From Leadbetterella sp. (GTDB lineage: Bacteria; Bacteroidota; Bacteroidia; Cytophagales; Spirosomataceae): a stretch of DNA of 64,000 nucleotides. The stretch is from positions 39,134-103,133 of the forward strand of contig JAHBUH010000014.1 in the NCBI GenBank assembly GCA_019638185.1, read 5' to 3'. Numbering within the stretch: the stretch's first letter is position 1; each line of letters begins with the position of its first letter. A model generated the notes under the pieces. The model was not told the origin of the DNA and did no database searches. It saw only the letters and a list, made by a program, of their open reading frames with translations. Of the stretch, positions 42,095 through 51,332 are shown one piece after another. The translations under genes were made by a program, and so were the position numbers.

Positions 42095-43264
42095 TCACTT
42101 AGACCCCAAAATGGCCTGCGTAAAGTCTTCGATCAGGTCATCGATATCCTCCAGCCCTACGGACACCCGCATGCTGCCTTCGTAAATACCCAAAGCATAT
42201 TTATCGGCTGCCGGTACTTTGGAGTGCGTGGTGGTGAAGGGGTTAGTGATGGTGGTGCGGCTATCGCCCAGGTTAGACGTCAGTGAAGGCACCTTCAGCA
42301 GCCGGGAGAAACGTACCACCCGCTCAAACCCGCCTTCCAGCTCAAAGGTGATCAGGGCGCCGCCGGCACTCATCTGCTTCTTTGCCAGGTCTTTCTGCCC
42401 GAAAGAATCCAGGAACGGGTAATTCACCTGCTTTACGCCCTCTATTTTTTCCAGCGCCGTGGCCAGCGTCAGCGCGTTGCTGCAATGCCGCTCCATGCGC
42501 AGGCTCAGGGTTTCCAGGCTTTTGGAAAGAATCCAGGCGTTAAAAGGGGAAAGCGCAGGGCCTGTCTGGCGGGTGAAGAAACGTACTTTCTCCATCAGCT
42601 CTTTCGTACCTACCACCACACCGCCCAGCACACGGCCCTGCCCATCCATGAACTTGGTGGCCGAGTGTAGCACCAGGTTAGCACCGTAGCGGGCAGGTAC
42701 CTGCAGCACCGGCGTGGCAAAACAGTTATCGATACAGTAGATCAGGTTATATTTTTGGGTCAGCTCCCCGATCATCTCCAGGTCTACGATCTCCAGGCCG
42801 GGGTTAGAGGGCGTTTCCAGGTAGATCATTTTGGTGTTCGGCTGAATGGCGGCTTCCCAGGTCTCCTTAGGCGCCGAAGCATCCACATACGTATATTCTA
42901 TTCCCCATTTTACGAGGATTTGCGTAATGATCTGGTGCGTGGACCCAAACAGGGCCTTGGAAGAAACCAGGTGATCACCGGCCGCCAGGTGGGCGCCGAA
43001 ACACGCAAAAACCGCGGCCATACCCGTAGCCGTGGCTACGCCGTCTTCCAATTCTTCCAACACACATATTTTATCAATAAATTCCTGAACCGTAGGGTTC
43101 GAAAAACGGGAGTAAATGTTCCCGGCTATGGTACCATCAAACAGGTCTTTGCCCTGCGCGGCGTCTTCGTAACAGAAGCTGCTGGTAAGGTATAGAGGGG
43201 TGGAATTTTCCCGGTTCTGGGTTTTTTCCGACTGGATTTTGATAACCTGGGTTTGTTTTTTCAT
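42095..43264 (-). CDS. metZ: PLP-dependent trans-sulfuration enzyme, O-succinylhomoserine sulfhydrylase-like
   Basis: 389 residues of the Cys/Met metabolism PLP family. Visible blocks are YSRFSNPTVQEFIDKICVLE, ATGMAAVFACFGAHLAAGDH, IYLETPSNPGLEIVDLE, YCIDNCFATPVLQVPARYGA and the PLP lysine in HSATKFMDGQGRVLGG. SLGG-like SLTSNLGDSRTTITNPFTTTH is the C-terminal substrate block. Members make homocysteine from O-acyl-homoserine and sulfide, or cystathionine from cysteine. The symbol is my best match, but cystathionine gamma-synthase cannot be excluded. It ends the minus-strand operon that begins with the MBL gene. Confidence 0.85.
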   Translation of the reverse strand: MKKQTQVIKIQSEKTQNRENSTPLYLTSSFCYEDAAQGKDLFDGTIAGNIYSRFSNPTVQEFIDKICVLEELEDGVATATGMAAVFACFGAHLAAGDHLVSSKALFGSTHQIITQILVKWGIEYTYVDASAPKETWEAAIQPNTKMIYLETPSNPGLEIVDLEMIGELTQKYNLIYCIDNCFATPVLQVPARYGANLVLHSATKFMDGQGRVLGGVVVGTKELMEKVRFFTRQTGPALSPFNAWILSKSLETLSLRMERHCSNALTLATALEKIEGVKQVNYPFLDSFGQKDLAKKQMSAGGALITFELEGGFERVVRFSRLLKVPSLTSNLGDSRTTITNPFTTTHSKVPAADKYALGIYEGSMRVSVGLEDIDDLIEDFTQAILGSK

Positions 43265-43288
43265 CTTTCTGGAGTTTAAGTATATCGT

Positions 43289-43858
43289 TTAATGATCAAA
43301 TAATCCTTGTTTGTAATTCGCCACCCAGTCTTTCTTCGGTCCGCCTACCTGCTCAAAAAACGGCACAAAATAGGTCTGCATATCCTGTTTAAAATCGCCG
43401 CTGGGATAAAACGGCTCCGCGATCTTCACTTCCTTCCGCTCCCGGTCAAAACCCACCATAACGATGGGTATACCTGCCCCCTGCGCTATATAATAAAATC
43501 CTGATCGCAGCCGGGTCACATTCCGGCGGGTGCCCTCCGGCGCCAGGGCAATCAGCGCATCTTCCGCCCCCTTTACCGCCTCTACCTGGCTTTCCACCAG
43601 GTTATGCTTTTCCGACCGGTACACCGGGATACCGCCCAGGGCCCGGAAAATAAACCCGAAGGGCGGACGGAACAGCTCGGATTTACCGAGGTAGGCTATT
43701 TTACGGTCCATAGCGGCACGCGCCCCCAGGCCGGTGAAGAAATCGGCGTTTCGCCAATGCGGAGCTACGGCAAAAATGGCCTTCCGGACCGCCGGATCCA
43801 CCTGCCCTGAAATTTTCCAGCCCAATCCGTAAAAGAAAAGCCTAAGAATGAACTTCAT
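43289..43858 (-). CDS. 1-acyl-sn-glycerol-3-phosphate acyltransferase-like (PlsC superfamily)
   Basis: 189 residues. The acyltransferase motif H-x4-D is HWRNAD (His34, Asp39) and the phosphate-binding motif is PEGTR (near 128). GGIPVYRSEKHNLVESQ matches motif II. This short form with AVAPHWRNADFF is known in Bacteroidota as a PlsC-like acyltransferase. It may acylate lysophospholipids or another lipid. Its ATG follows the stop of the M50 gene without a gap. Confidence 0.85.
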   Translation of the reverse strand: MKFILRLFFYGLGWKISGQVDPAVRKAIFAVAPHWRNADFFTGLGARAAMDRKIAYLGKSELFRPPFGFIFRALGGIPVYRSEKHNLVESQVEAVKGAEDALIALAPEGTRRNVTRLRSGFYYIAQGAGIPIVMVGFDRERKEVKIAEPFYPSGDFKQDMQTYFVPFFEQVGGPKKDWVANYKQGLFDH

Positions 43859-44983
43859 CTATGAAATAGGGTACGGAATAAAGCATATCACAAAGATCAG
43901 CATCGCCAGCCAGCCTAATAACACACGACCGGCCCCCAGGGGTTCAGGATCTACCGTAGGAGGATGGTACACGCCCAAAACACGCCCTAACAGGAATCCG
44001 AAGGCCAGGAAGCCCGGATAACCGCTGATACCGGGGAAAAACTTCACGAGGAGCAATTGTCCGAAAACTACACTGAGGGCCAGCACCCAGTTATGGGTAC
44101 GATAGGTAAATATCCTTGAAAAACACAAATAAACAAAATAAACATAGAATAAAAATTGCAGGGGCCAGATCCACTGCTCTGAACCGCGGGCCAGCCCGAA
44201 CTCATACGGGTTAAATATCCCCAGCCCGGAATATGCCACCAGCAGCACCAGGGCCACGGGTGAAACCACATCAAAGGCCTTCTTCCCGATGAGCGCATAC
44301 AGGATATGCCCCCCGTCCAGCTGCCCTATGGGTAATAAATTAATGGCCGTAAAAAGTAAGCCCAGGAAGCCCGCCAGGATCAGGGGATAATGCGAAAGCT
44401 CAAACGGGTGCGGCAGCAGGGCCGGATCACCGAAAGTCCCCTCCAGGAAGCGGTACAGCAGGCTTTTTCCCAATGTAATGGCTTCCATCTGTATATCTCC
44501 CGGGGTATCCAGCAGCTCCCGGTAATTACCGCTATATTCACGATACTCCGGGTGAATATGATACACAAACTCATCGCCCGGCATATACACAAACCCCAGG
44601 ATCAGCGTGATCACCGCCACCACAAAACCGGCCAGCGGCCCGGCAATCCCGATATCAAAATAGTCTCTCCTGGAAGTAATATGATCTTTAATGCGGATAA
44701 AAGCGCCAAAAGTACCGATAGACATAAAAATCCCCAGCCAGCCGGGAATATAATACGGCAGGGTTACCCGCACCTTCCGGATCCGGGCCATAAAATAATG
44801 CCCGAACTCATGCGTGGTAAGAAAACCCAGAAAAGGGATGGAAAACCAGAACCCCTGCTTAAACTGCCCCAGGTTCATCTGCCCGCTCAGAAACGAAGAA
44901 CCGTAGATCCACTCCGCCCCCGCCAGCGTGGTAGTTACCACCGTGGCCAGGAACAAAACGATATGAATCCCGTATTTCCTCAT
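43859..44983 (-). CDS. Site-2 protease family protein (M50 zinc metalloprotease)
   Basis: 374 residues with about seven or eight membrane helices. The zinc motif HEFGH (His58, Glu59, His62) lies in a membrane segment, and the second motif QLDGGHILYALIG near residue 220 provides the metal-binding Asp. AGPLAGFVVAVITLILGF is typical of the S2P core. There is no PDZ domain, so it is a group III/IV-like member instead of RseP. The substrate is unknown. It lies between the HAD gene (6 bases) and the acyltransferase gene (0 bases). Confidence 0.9.
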   Translation of the reverse strand: MRKYGIHIVLFLATVVTTTLAGAEWIYGSSFLSGQMNLGQFKQGFWFSIPFLGFLTTHEFGHYFMARIRKVRVTLPYYIPGWLGIFMSIGTFGAFIRIKDHITSRRDYFDIGIAGPLAGFVVAVITLILGFVYMPGDEFVYHIHPEYREYSGNYRELLDTPGDIQMEAITLGKSLLYRFLEGTFGDPALLPHPFELSHYPLILAGFLGLLFTAINLLPIGQLDGGHILYALIGKKAFDVVSPVALVLLVAYSGLGIFNPYEFGLARGSEQWIWPLQFLFYVYFVYLCFSRIFTYRTHNWVLALSVVFGQLLLVKFFPGISGYPGFLAFGFLLGRVLGVYHPPTVDPEPLGAGRVLLGWLAMLIFVICFIPYPIS

Positions 44984-44989
44984 TAACCA

Positions 44990-45616
44990 TTATATGATCT
45001 TATCCAGAATATCCGTAAACGACTCCGGCGGGTTAATCTTAATACAATTAATGCCCATATCCCGCGCCGCATCGATATTATCCGGGTTATCATCCAGGAA
45101 GAGCACCTCGCCGGGCTTAAAGCCGGTTTCATCCAGCACCTTCTGATATATCTTATAATCGGGCTTCCAGAGCCCCATTTCATAGGAGAGAAAGACCTGG
45201 TTAAAGAGCTTCCGGAAATCCTGCACATTGTGCTCCAGCCGAAAATACTGCTGGCACTTTTCAATATGGATGGCATTCGTATTACTCAGGAGATACAGGG
45301 GGTAGCGGAACCGCAGGTTTTCAAGGTAATCCAGTCTTTCCCGCGGCACTTCCAGCAGTAAGGCGTTCCAGGCGGCATCGATCTCCTGGTCGTTCAGAGG
45401 GTAGCTGAGGGTTTGCCGCACCACATCCCGGAACTCATCGTCAGAATAAAAGCCGGTCTCGTACTTCTGAAAAATTTCCGCTTCGGCAAAGAGGCTCTTT
45501 ACCCGGGCAGGCGTCTTAAAAGTCAGCTCGGCAAAGGCCTGGAACGTGAGCTCCAGGTTAATATTGATGATAACATTACCGAAGTCGAAGACCACGGCTT
45601 TTATATCTGCTGCCAT
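44990..45616 (-). CDS. HAD-family hydrolase (YihX-like)
   Basis: 208 residues from ATG 45616, 1 base after the accA stop; a TTG at 45625 would overlap accA. Motif I is VVFDFGNVIININ with nucleophile Asp11. The usual second Asp is Gly, as in YihX-type sugar-phosphate phosphatases (DxGNV). Motif II is LLSNTNAIH and motif III/IV is MGLWKPDYKIYQ with LFLDDNPDNIDAA. It is a HAD-IA enzyme with a helical cap, probably a small-molecule phosphatase. The position just behind accA is conserved only by this operon; no functional link is evident. Confidence 0.88.
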   Translation of the reverse strand: MAADIKAVVFDFGNVIININLELTFQAFAELTFKTPARVKSLFAEAEIFQKYETGFYSDDEFRDVVRQTLSYPLNDQEIDAAWNALLLEVPRERLDYLENLRFRYPLYLLSNTNAIHIEKCQQYFRLEHNVQDFRKLFNQVFLSYEMGLWKPDYKIYQKVLDETGFKPGEVLFLDDNPDNIDAARDMGINCIKINPPESFTDILDKII

Positions 45617-45617
45617 A

Positions 45618-46571
45618 CTACTCAATCACTACGCCCATAGAGCAAAACTTATCTATACGTTTAGATACTCTCTTGGCAGGGGATATTTTTTCCAGGTCTT
45701 TGATCTCTTTCAGGATGGTATTTTTCAGGATATCCGACATCTCATCCCATTTCAGGTGAGCGCCGCCCAGGGGCTCGGGAATGATGTCATCCACCAGCCC
45801 GTTAGCCTTCATATCCGTAGCCGTCAGCTTCAGGGCCTCTGCCGCCTGCTCCTTAAACTCCCATGTACGCCACAGGATAGTGGAACAGTTTTCCGGCGAG
45901 ATCACGGAATACCAGGAGTTTTCCAGCATCAGCACGCGGTCACCGATCCCGATTCCCAGCGCACCACCGGAAGCCCCCTCGCCGATCACAATACAGATCA
46001 CCGGCACTTTCAGGGTCATCATCTCTTTCAGGTTACGGGCTATGGCCTCTCCCTGCCCCCTTTCTTCCGCTTCCAGCCCCGGGAAAGCCCCCGGAGTATC
46101 AATCAGCGTCACAATGGGCATATTGAACTTCTCTGCCATTTTCATCAGGCGCAGGGCCTTGCGGTAACCTTCCGGGTTAGCCATACCGAAATTGCGGTGC
46201 TGGCGCTCCTTGGTTTTCCGGCCTTTCTGCTGCCCGATCAGCATCACGCTCCTGTCGCCGATCTTCGCTATACCGCCCACAATAGCCGGATCATCCCTTA
46301 CGGTACGGTCACCGTGCAGCTCATGAAAATCTTCACACAGCCGCTCAATGTAATCCAGCGTATACGGACGGTCCGGATGACGTGAAAGCTGAACGCGCTG
46401 CCAGCGGGTAAGATTCTGAAAAGTCTCTGTCCGCAGGGTTTCTATCGCCTGATCCAGGTTTCGTACAGCATCACTTACATCCACGTTATTATCACCGGCC
46501 AATTTTTTCATATCTTCTAGTTTGGCTTCTAAGTCAGCAATAGGTTTTTCGAACTCCAATAATGTCCTCAT
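45618..46571 (-). CDS. accA: Acetyl-CoA carboxylase carboxyltransferase subunit alpha
   Basis: 317 residues from ATG 46571 ([20 protein letters not shown]), the normal length and start for AccA; a longer frame to 46592 overlaps the upstream gene and is unlikely. The blocks [67 protein letters not shown] and [20 protein letters not shown] are diagnostic. It forms the carboxyltransferase with AccD and transfers CO2 from biotin to acetyl-CoA, the first step of fatty acid synthesis. accD, accB and accC are not in the window. Confidence 0.97.
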   Translation of the reverse strand: MRTLLEFEKPIADLEAKLEDMKKLAGDNNVDVSDAVRNLDQAIETLRTETFQNLTRWQRVQLSRHPDRPYTLDYIERLCEDFHELHGDRTVRDDPAIVGGIAKIGDRSVMLIGQQKGRKTKERQHRNFGMANPEGYRKALRLMKMAEKFNMPIVTLIDTPGAFPGLEAEERGQGEAIARNLKEMMTLKVPVICIVIGEGASGGALGIGIGDRVLMLENSWYSVISPENCSTILWRTWEFKEQAAEALKLTATDMKANGLVDDIIPEPLGGAHLKWDEMSDILKNTILKEIKDLEKISPAKRVSKRIDKFCSMGVVIE

Positions 46572-46581
46572 GAAAATCTTT

Positions 46582-48000
46582 TTACAGTTCAAATGTCTCG
46601 TATCGGGCAGGCACCTCTACATCGGCGTACCCCCTTTCATTCAAAATTTGCTTAAAATTAAGCATAGCATTCAAATCTCCATGAACTAAAAAGAGTTTTT
46701 TTAAACGTTCAGGGTTTTGATTTTGAGCAAACGCCAGGAGATCGTCCTGGCCACCGTGCCCGCTGAAAATGTCGGTCTTGCGGATTTTGGCATTCACAGC
46801 CAGCTTCTTATTCCGGATATGGAGCTCTTTCTGATCACCTGACAGCAGTTTACCGCCCACGGAATCCTCATTGGCGTAGCCGATCATCAGGATGGTGGCA
46901 TACGGATTTTCAATATTCTTTTCAATGTGGTATTCCACCCGGCCGCCCTTGATCATGCCGGATGAGCTGATGATGATGCAGGGCTCGGTATGGGTGGCGG
47001 CCAGCTGGCTTTCGCGGTTCGACTCCAGGTAATGCAGGTTTTCAAAGTCAAATAAAGACTCCGACTCCTCGTAAAAATCGCGGGCGGCCCGGTTCAGGCG
47101 GTTCCGGTATTTTTCATACACTTTGGTACTGGCCCGCGCCAGGGGGCTGTCGGTAAACACCTTAATGGGGGCAATATCCTTTTCGTAATACATGCGGTTC
47201 AGGGTAAACAGCATGCACTGGGTGCGGCCTACGCTGAACGCGGGGATGATCAGCCGGCCCTTCACGTCAATACAGGCTTCGCGGATGATCTTTTCCATGA
47301 CCTCCACCGGGTCACCCTGGTCTTCGTGGTTACGCAGCCCGTACGTGGATTCCATCACCAGGTAATCCACCTCCGGCAGCTTATACGGGTCTACGAGCAG
47401 GGTAAAATCCTTCCGGCCGATGTCGCCGGAAAAACCGATCTTCTTCCACTCTCCGCCTTCCTTCACCTCAATCACCACGTGCGCCGCCCCTAAAAGATGG
47501 CCGGCGGGGTAAAACGTCACGTAGCCGTCATCTTTGAACCGGAACCGGTTTTCAAAGGCAATGGGCACAAAATTCTCCATGGCCGTTTCCACCTGCCGGC
47601 TCAGGTACAGGCCGCGGGTCTCCCGGCCTTTGGTTTTTTTCGACTTTTTCCGGCTTTTCTCTACATTTTTTACGGCCCGGGCATTCAGAGACGCCGCGTC
47701 ATACAGCAGCAGCTCGGTGAGATCCAGGGTGGCGCTGGTACACAGAATCTGGCCTTCAAAACCGTCTTCGTACAGGTTAGGGATCTGCCCGGAATGATCA
47801 ATATGCGCATGGGTGAGGATCACCACATTCACGCGGGAAGCATCAAAAGGGAAGTTACCGTAGGGAAACTCTTCCTGCAGCGGGCCGCCGCCTTCCACCT
47901 CTGATCCGCAATCTATTAACGCCTGATAGCCATCTTCAAACTCCAGCAGGAACATGCTTCCCGGTACTTTCCGGGCGGCCCCGTAAAATGTCAGCTTCAT
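46582..48000 (-). CDS. MBL-fold / beta-CASP metallo-hydrolase (RNA-processing type)
   Basis: 472 residues. The zinc motif is [15 protein letters not shown] (His64, His66, Asp68, His69). [17 protein letters not shown] and [12 protein letters not shown] are motifs III and IV, and [13 protein letters not shown] starts the beta-CASP domain. The C-terminal part has [15 protein letters not shown] and [15 protein letters not shown], the RMMBL motif. This matches CPSF73-like or RNase-J-related exonucleases of bacteria, acting on RNA in the cytoplasm. It is the first gene of the six-gene operon ending at 42095. Confidence 0.92.
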   Translation of the reverse strand: MKLTFYGAARKVPGSMFLLEFEDGYQALIDCGSEVEGGGPLQEEFPYGNFPFDASRVNVVILTHAHIDHSGQIPNLYEDGFEGQILCTSATLDLTELLLYDAASLNARAVKNVEKSRKKSKKTKGRETRGLYLSRQVETAMENFVPIAFENRFRFKDDGYVTFYPAGHLLGAAHVVIEVKEGGEWKKIGFSGDIGRKDFTLLVDPYKLPEVDYLVMESTYGLRNHEDQGDPVEVMEKIIREACIDVKGRLIIPAFSVGRTQCMLFTLNRMYYEKDIAPIKVFTDSPLARASTKVYEKYRNRLNRAARDFYEESESLFDFENLHYLESNRESQLAATHTEPCIIISSSGMIKGGRVEYHIEKNIENPYATILMIGYANEDSVGGKLLSGDQKELHIRNKKLAVNAKIRKTDIFSGHGGQDDLLAFAQNQNPERLKKLFLVHGDLNAMLNFKQILNERGYADVEVPARYETFEL

Positions 48001-48083
48001 AAGTTTAAAGAAGGCTTTTATTCCAATTAAAGCGCAAAGATACTATATTGGTGGGCATTTTAATTCTTATATACGGATGAAAT

Positions 48084-48178
48084 AGCTATGAGCAGTGAGC
48101 TTTGAGCCGGGCGGCGAACCGCTATGAGGAACCAAAACACTTCATAAAAGCTCAAAGCTCATGGCTCATGGCTCAAAG
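48084..48178. repeat. Dispersed palindromic repeat, copy B
   Basis: The left arm AGCTATGAGCAGTGAGC (from 48084) continues to GAGCTTTGAGC (48097-48107), complementary to GCTCAAAGCTC (48150-48160). Further GCTCATGG words follow to 48178. The inner part contains the GCCGGGCGGCGAAC core shared with 39677-39690. It lies in the divergent gap between the MBL gene and dacB, so if transcribed it would be in a 5' leader. Confidence 0.7.
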
Positions 48179-48192
48179 TTAAACTTATACCA

Positions 48193-49566
48193 ATGAAACT
48201 GATTTGTGCGATCCTTTTACAACTCAACCTCTTCTCCACGGGTATCAATAAATTCATTAAGGACTTCAAAAGCCAGCCCGGCCATGACGCGCTTAATGTT
48301 TCGGTAAGTATCCGGTCACTGAGCAGCGGGCAGCAGGTCTATGAGCATTTCTCAGAGATGAACCTCCCGCCGGCTTCCACCCTGAAGCTGGTCACCACCG
48401 CTACGGCCTTTGAATACCTCAGCGGCAAATACCGTTTTGAAACCATGATCTATTCGAACGGCCGGGTCAATGGCGGTAAAGTACAGGGCGATATCCTGCT
48501 GGAAGGCATAGGCGATCCCACCTTCGGGTCTCCCAAATTTAAGGACAACCCCTTTGAGCAGGTCCTGAAAACCCTGAAGGAAAACGAGATCCACACCATT
48601 GAAGGAAATCTGAAAGTACTGAATAACGACTCCGCCCGCTTTCCGCTGGAATGGCTGGTGGGCGATATGGGCAACTACTACGGCGCTTTTTCTTCCAATT
48701 TTAACTTTTATGAAAACCTCTATACGGTTTATTTCAATGGCGGCTCCCGGGTGGGTGACCCGGCGGGTATAGCCTCCATAGCGCCGTATGACGAGGCCTG
48801 GAAGATCCGGAACGAAGTGAAAACCGGCGAAGCCGGCAGCGGCGACCAGGTCAATATCCTGAATCTCCCGTTTTCAAACGACATCCGGATCGTGGGGACC
48901 GTGCCCCTGAACGCCCGGAATTTTCCCGTGAAAGGGGCCATCCCTAACGTGAATAAGATCTTTACCGACAGCCTGTACACCTACCTCACCCGTAACGGCA
49001 TTGTGATCAATAAACGGCTCTTCCCCGAAAACCTGCAGAACGAGGAACTGGGAAGTGTGCTCTCGCCCGACATTAGCGAGATAGCCCGGGAAACCAACTA
49101 CAAGAGCGTCAATATCTTTGCTGACGGCCTGGCGAACTTCATGTGGGAGTCTGACAGCAAGAGCTACGACGAATTTCTGAAGCTCTTCTGGAAGGAAAAG
49201 GGCGTGGACCTCAGCAGCCACCGTTTCCTGGACGGCAGCGGGCTGTCGCCCCTGAATACCCTCTCCTGCCGCTCACTCAGTGCCCTGCTGGCCCGTATGA
49301 AAAACAATACCGAATTTATAGCGAGCATTCCGGTGGCCGGGCGTGACGGCACCGTGGCCGGCCTGGCCCGGAATACCGGTGGGCGCATCTCCGCCAAAAG
49401 CGGAAGCATAACGGGCACGCGCAATTACGCCGGCTACTTCACCTCCCTGGCCGGTAAAAAATACGCGTTTTCCATTTATATAAACGGCTTTAACGAGGAG
49501 CAGAACAAGGCCATCAGGGCTTTCTTTGATGAATTTTTCACAAAAATGCTGGCATTGAAAGAATGA
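48193..49566 (+). CDS. dacB: D-alanyl-D-alanine carboxypeptidase/endopeptidase (PBP4, peptidase S13)
   Basis: 457 residues with a hydrophobic signal (MKLICAILLQLNLFSTG). The S13 triad is visible: SxxK in PASTLKLVTTATAFEYL (Ser62, Lys65), SxN in LDGSGLSPLNTLSCRSL (the SGLSPLN form) and KTG/KSG as ISAKSGSITGTRNYAGY. The region between residues 90 and 280 is the domain inserted between SxxK and SxN, typical of PBP4. It trims or cuts peptide cross-links in the periplasm. The stop overlaps the start of the next gene by 4 bases. Confidence 0.93.
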   Translation: MKLICAILLQLNLFSTGINKFIKDFKSQPGHDALNVSVSIRSLSSGQQVYEHFSEMNLPPASTLKLVTTATAFEYLSGKYRFETMIYSNGRVNGGKVQGDILLEGIGDPTFGSPKFKDNPFEQVLKTLKENEIHTIEGNLKVLNNDSARFPLEWLVGDMGNYYGAFSSNFNFYENLYTVYFNGGSRVGDPAGIASIAPYDEAWKIRNEVKTGEAGSGDQVNILNLPFSNDIRIVGTVPLNARNFPVKGAIPNVNKIFTDSLYTYLTRNGIVINKRLFPENLQNEELGSVLSPDISEIARETNYKSVNIFADGLANFMWESDSKSYDEFLKLFWKEKGVDLSSHRFLDGSGLSPLNTLSCRSLSALLARMKNNTEFIASIPVAGRDGTVAGLARNTGGRISAKSGSITGTRNYAGYFTSLAGKKYAFSIYINGFNEEQNKAIRAFFDEFFTKMLALKE

Positions 49567-50369
49567 AAATACTCCGTATCGCCTACCTCAGCAGCCTGCA
49601 TGTGGCCCTGGCCACGGGGGTGTGCGCTGCCGCCTTTTTTGAATTAACGGGTGGGGCTGCTGTCACGGCCGGTGTGGGGAATGCGTTCAGCCTGCACGGG
49701 CGTGCCTCTCTGCATGCCCACTGGGTGTCTCTCCTGCAGATTGTACTGGTATGCTGGCTGATCTATATCCTGGACCGTATCCTGGATGTGATCCGCGGAA
49801 ATACGGCCACGGAAAGGCACCGCTTCCATTTTGAGAACCAGTATAACCTGCAGATCCTGGCCATTGCCCTGGCCGCTGTAAACCTCTTCTTACTTTTCTT
49901 CCAATCCCGGGGAGTGATCCTCTATGGCGCTGTAACCGGCACGCTGGTGCTTCTGTACCTGGCGTGGATCGTGCCCCGCTACCCCAAAGCCAAAGATTAT
50001 ATCATGCCCCTCATCTACCTGGCGGCAGTAGTAGGCGTGCCGTTTGTATCAGCTTCTTCCATCACGCTCAGCGCCTGGCTCATTGCCTTCATGTTTGCGC
50101 TGCTGGTCTTCCAGAACCTGACGGCTTTTGCTTACTTTGAACAGGGAAAAACCCGTAAACGCAAGACCGTCACCTACCTGGGCGGGCTGAACCTCTTCCT
50201 CTTTATCGTGTTTTTTTCCGGCGGTACGGAGTTTGTTAACCGCCTGGCCCTCCTCTTCACGGGGATATCCCTGGCGTATTCACTCATCATCAATAACGAA
50301 AGGCGGTTTTCTGTCCATTACCGCTGGGTCATGGACAGCCTCTTATTTCTTCCCCTGCTTATCCTTTAA
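49563..50369 (+). CDS. Polytopic membrane protein, distant UbiA-like features
   Basis: 268 residues with about seven or eight membrane helices, coupled to dacB by a 4-base ATGA overlap. After the second helix there is LIYILDRILDVIRGNTATER followed by HRFHFE. An Asp-Arg-x-x-Asp cluster with Glu-Arg-His-Arg-Phe-His is reminiscent of the first aspartate motif of UbiA-type prenyltransferases and of related orphan membrane families, but the second UbiA motif is not evident. I cannot assign an activity. Its 3' end overlaps the convergent small gene by 27 bases. Confidence 0.6.
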   Translation: MKILRIAYLSSLHVALATGVCAAAFFELTGGAAVTAGVGNAFSLHGRASLHAHWVSLLQIVLVCWLIYILDRILDVIRGNTATERHRFHFENQYNLQILAIALAAVNLFLLFFQSRGVILYGAVTGTLVLLYLAWIVPRYPKAKDYIMPLIYLAAVVGVPFVSASSITLSAWLIAFMFALLVFQNLTAFAYFEQGKTRKRKTVTYLGGLNLFLFIVFFSGGTEFVNRLALLFTGISLAYSLIINNERRFSVHYRWVMDSLLFLPLLIL

Positions 50370-50543
50370 GATGCGGTTTCCGCGCCGGTACAGGTAGACC
50401 AGCAGGCCCGCCACCCCGAACATCAGGAAGAAATAGCTGTCAGCAAAGGGGTTTCCCAGGTAAACAATCTGGTCTACAAACATGGCCAGCAGCCCCAGGC
50501 TCACAAAAAGCAATATGGCGTCTAAAAGCTTAATTTTCTTCAT
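50343..50543 (-). CDS. Small membrane protein of unknown function
   Basis: 66 residues with two hydrophobic helices (LDAILLFVSLGLLAMFVDQI and SYFFLMFGVAGLLVYLY) and charged ends (MKKIK, LKDKQGKK), suggesting both termini in the cytoplasm. The start overlaps the end of the cytochrome b5-like gene by 14 bases, so they are probably one small operon. The 3' end overlaps the convergent membrane protein gene. Confidence 0.65.
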   Translation of the reverse strand: MKKIKLLDAILLFVSLGLLAMFVDQIVYLGNPFADSYFFLMFGVAGLLVYLYRRGNRILKDKQGKK

Positions 50544-50772
50544 AAATACCTACAATTTCAAATTTCTCAAATACGGCCTCCGTGTGGGGCGCATCAGCCA
50601 GCTCATGGGTCAGGTCCTGCCCGGCCCAATGCTCGTAATGCTTCCCCTTCCTCCACAGGCGGGATCCGCTCACGTCATACACCCGGCCCCGGTATGCCAC
50701 CCAGATCTCCGGCTTTTCCGAGCCGTTCCGCAGGCTCAGCTGCCTTTTAGTAATGATCCTCTGCTCAGTCAT
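50530..50772 (-). CDS. Cytochrome b5-like heme-binding domain protein
   Basis: 80 residues that form a single domain. ITKRQLSLRNGSEKPEIWVA, YRGRVYDVSGSRLWRKGKHY and EHWAGQDLTHELADAPHTEA match the bacterial cytochrome b5-like family, with VYDVS-x-S-x-L-W-x-x-G-x-HY as its mark. Candidate axial ligands are His in GKHYEHW and His in DAPH. There is no signal peptide. It would be a small electron carrier or heme binder; the overlapping membrane protein gene downstream (50343-50543) may supply an anchor. Confidence 0.8.
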   Translation of the reverse strand: MTEQRIITKRQLSLRNGSEKPEIWVAYRGRVYDVSGSRLWRKGKHYEHWAGQDLTHELADAPHTEAVFEKFEIVGIYEEN

Positions 50773-50849
50773 GAAACTTTTTCAACGGAAGCGGTACTTT
50801 TCACGTATATGGAGTTATATTCGCAAAAAAATCCTGGTGACAAATTAAT

Positions 50850-51290
50850 ATGAGCACAAAAGTATTACAATTTTGCTTTATACTGATCTTTCTGCTCACC
50901 GCATGTGGGGAAAAGGTACCTTCTGTGGCGGAAAGAATCCAAAAAGTATATACGCCTGCCTCAGTAACCCATGACGGCATCACCGTCTATACCTCGGGTG
51001 CATCCGGTAACCTGGTTCCGGGATACGGAAATTACCGCCTGGATCTGAGTGTTTCCGGAAGTGTCAGCTTAAAAGATATCACCGGCGAAACCTTCACCGG
51101 TTCTTTCTCCGCCACGGATAATACCCTCACCTTGACCGGCCTCAGCCCTCAGCCTACCGGCTCGGGTGGAACGCTTACCTATGAGATCACCTCTATTTCC
51201 GATGACGGCAAAAACCTGGTGCTGACCGCTACCAAGGCCAGCCCGAAAACGGGGAATACCATTAACGTGTATACGCTGGTGGCGAACTAA
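50850..51290 (+). CDS. Small lipoprotein of unknown function
   Basis: 146 residues. The signal peptide MSTKVLQFCFILIFLLTACG has a good lipobox (LTAC). The mature part is Thr/Ser/Gly-rich and beta-like (YRLDLSVSGSVSLKDI, TGSFSATDNTLTLTGLSPQP, GTLTYEITSISDDGKNLVLT), like a small lipocalin-type domain, but I cannot assign a family. It is divergent from the cytochrome b5-like gene and convergent with the phosphatase gene. Confidence 0.7.
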   Translation: MSTKVLQFCFILIFLLTACGEKVPSVAERIQKVYTPASVTHDGITVYTSGASGNLVPGYGNYRLDLSVSGSVSLKDITGETFTGSFSATDNTLTLTGLSPQPTGSGGTLTYEITSISDDGKNLVLTATKASPKTGNTINVYTLVAN

Positions 51291-51332
51291 GCCCCGGATT
51301 TCAGGCAGGGATGTCAGGTGGAACCGTTCGGC

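Noticed and set aside
45617-45625. TTG start for the HAD gene overlapping accA
   Set aside because: The ATG at 45616 starts directly before the conserved nucleophile strand and avoids the overlap.
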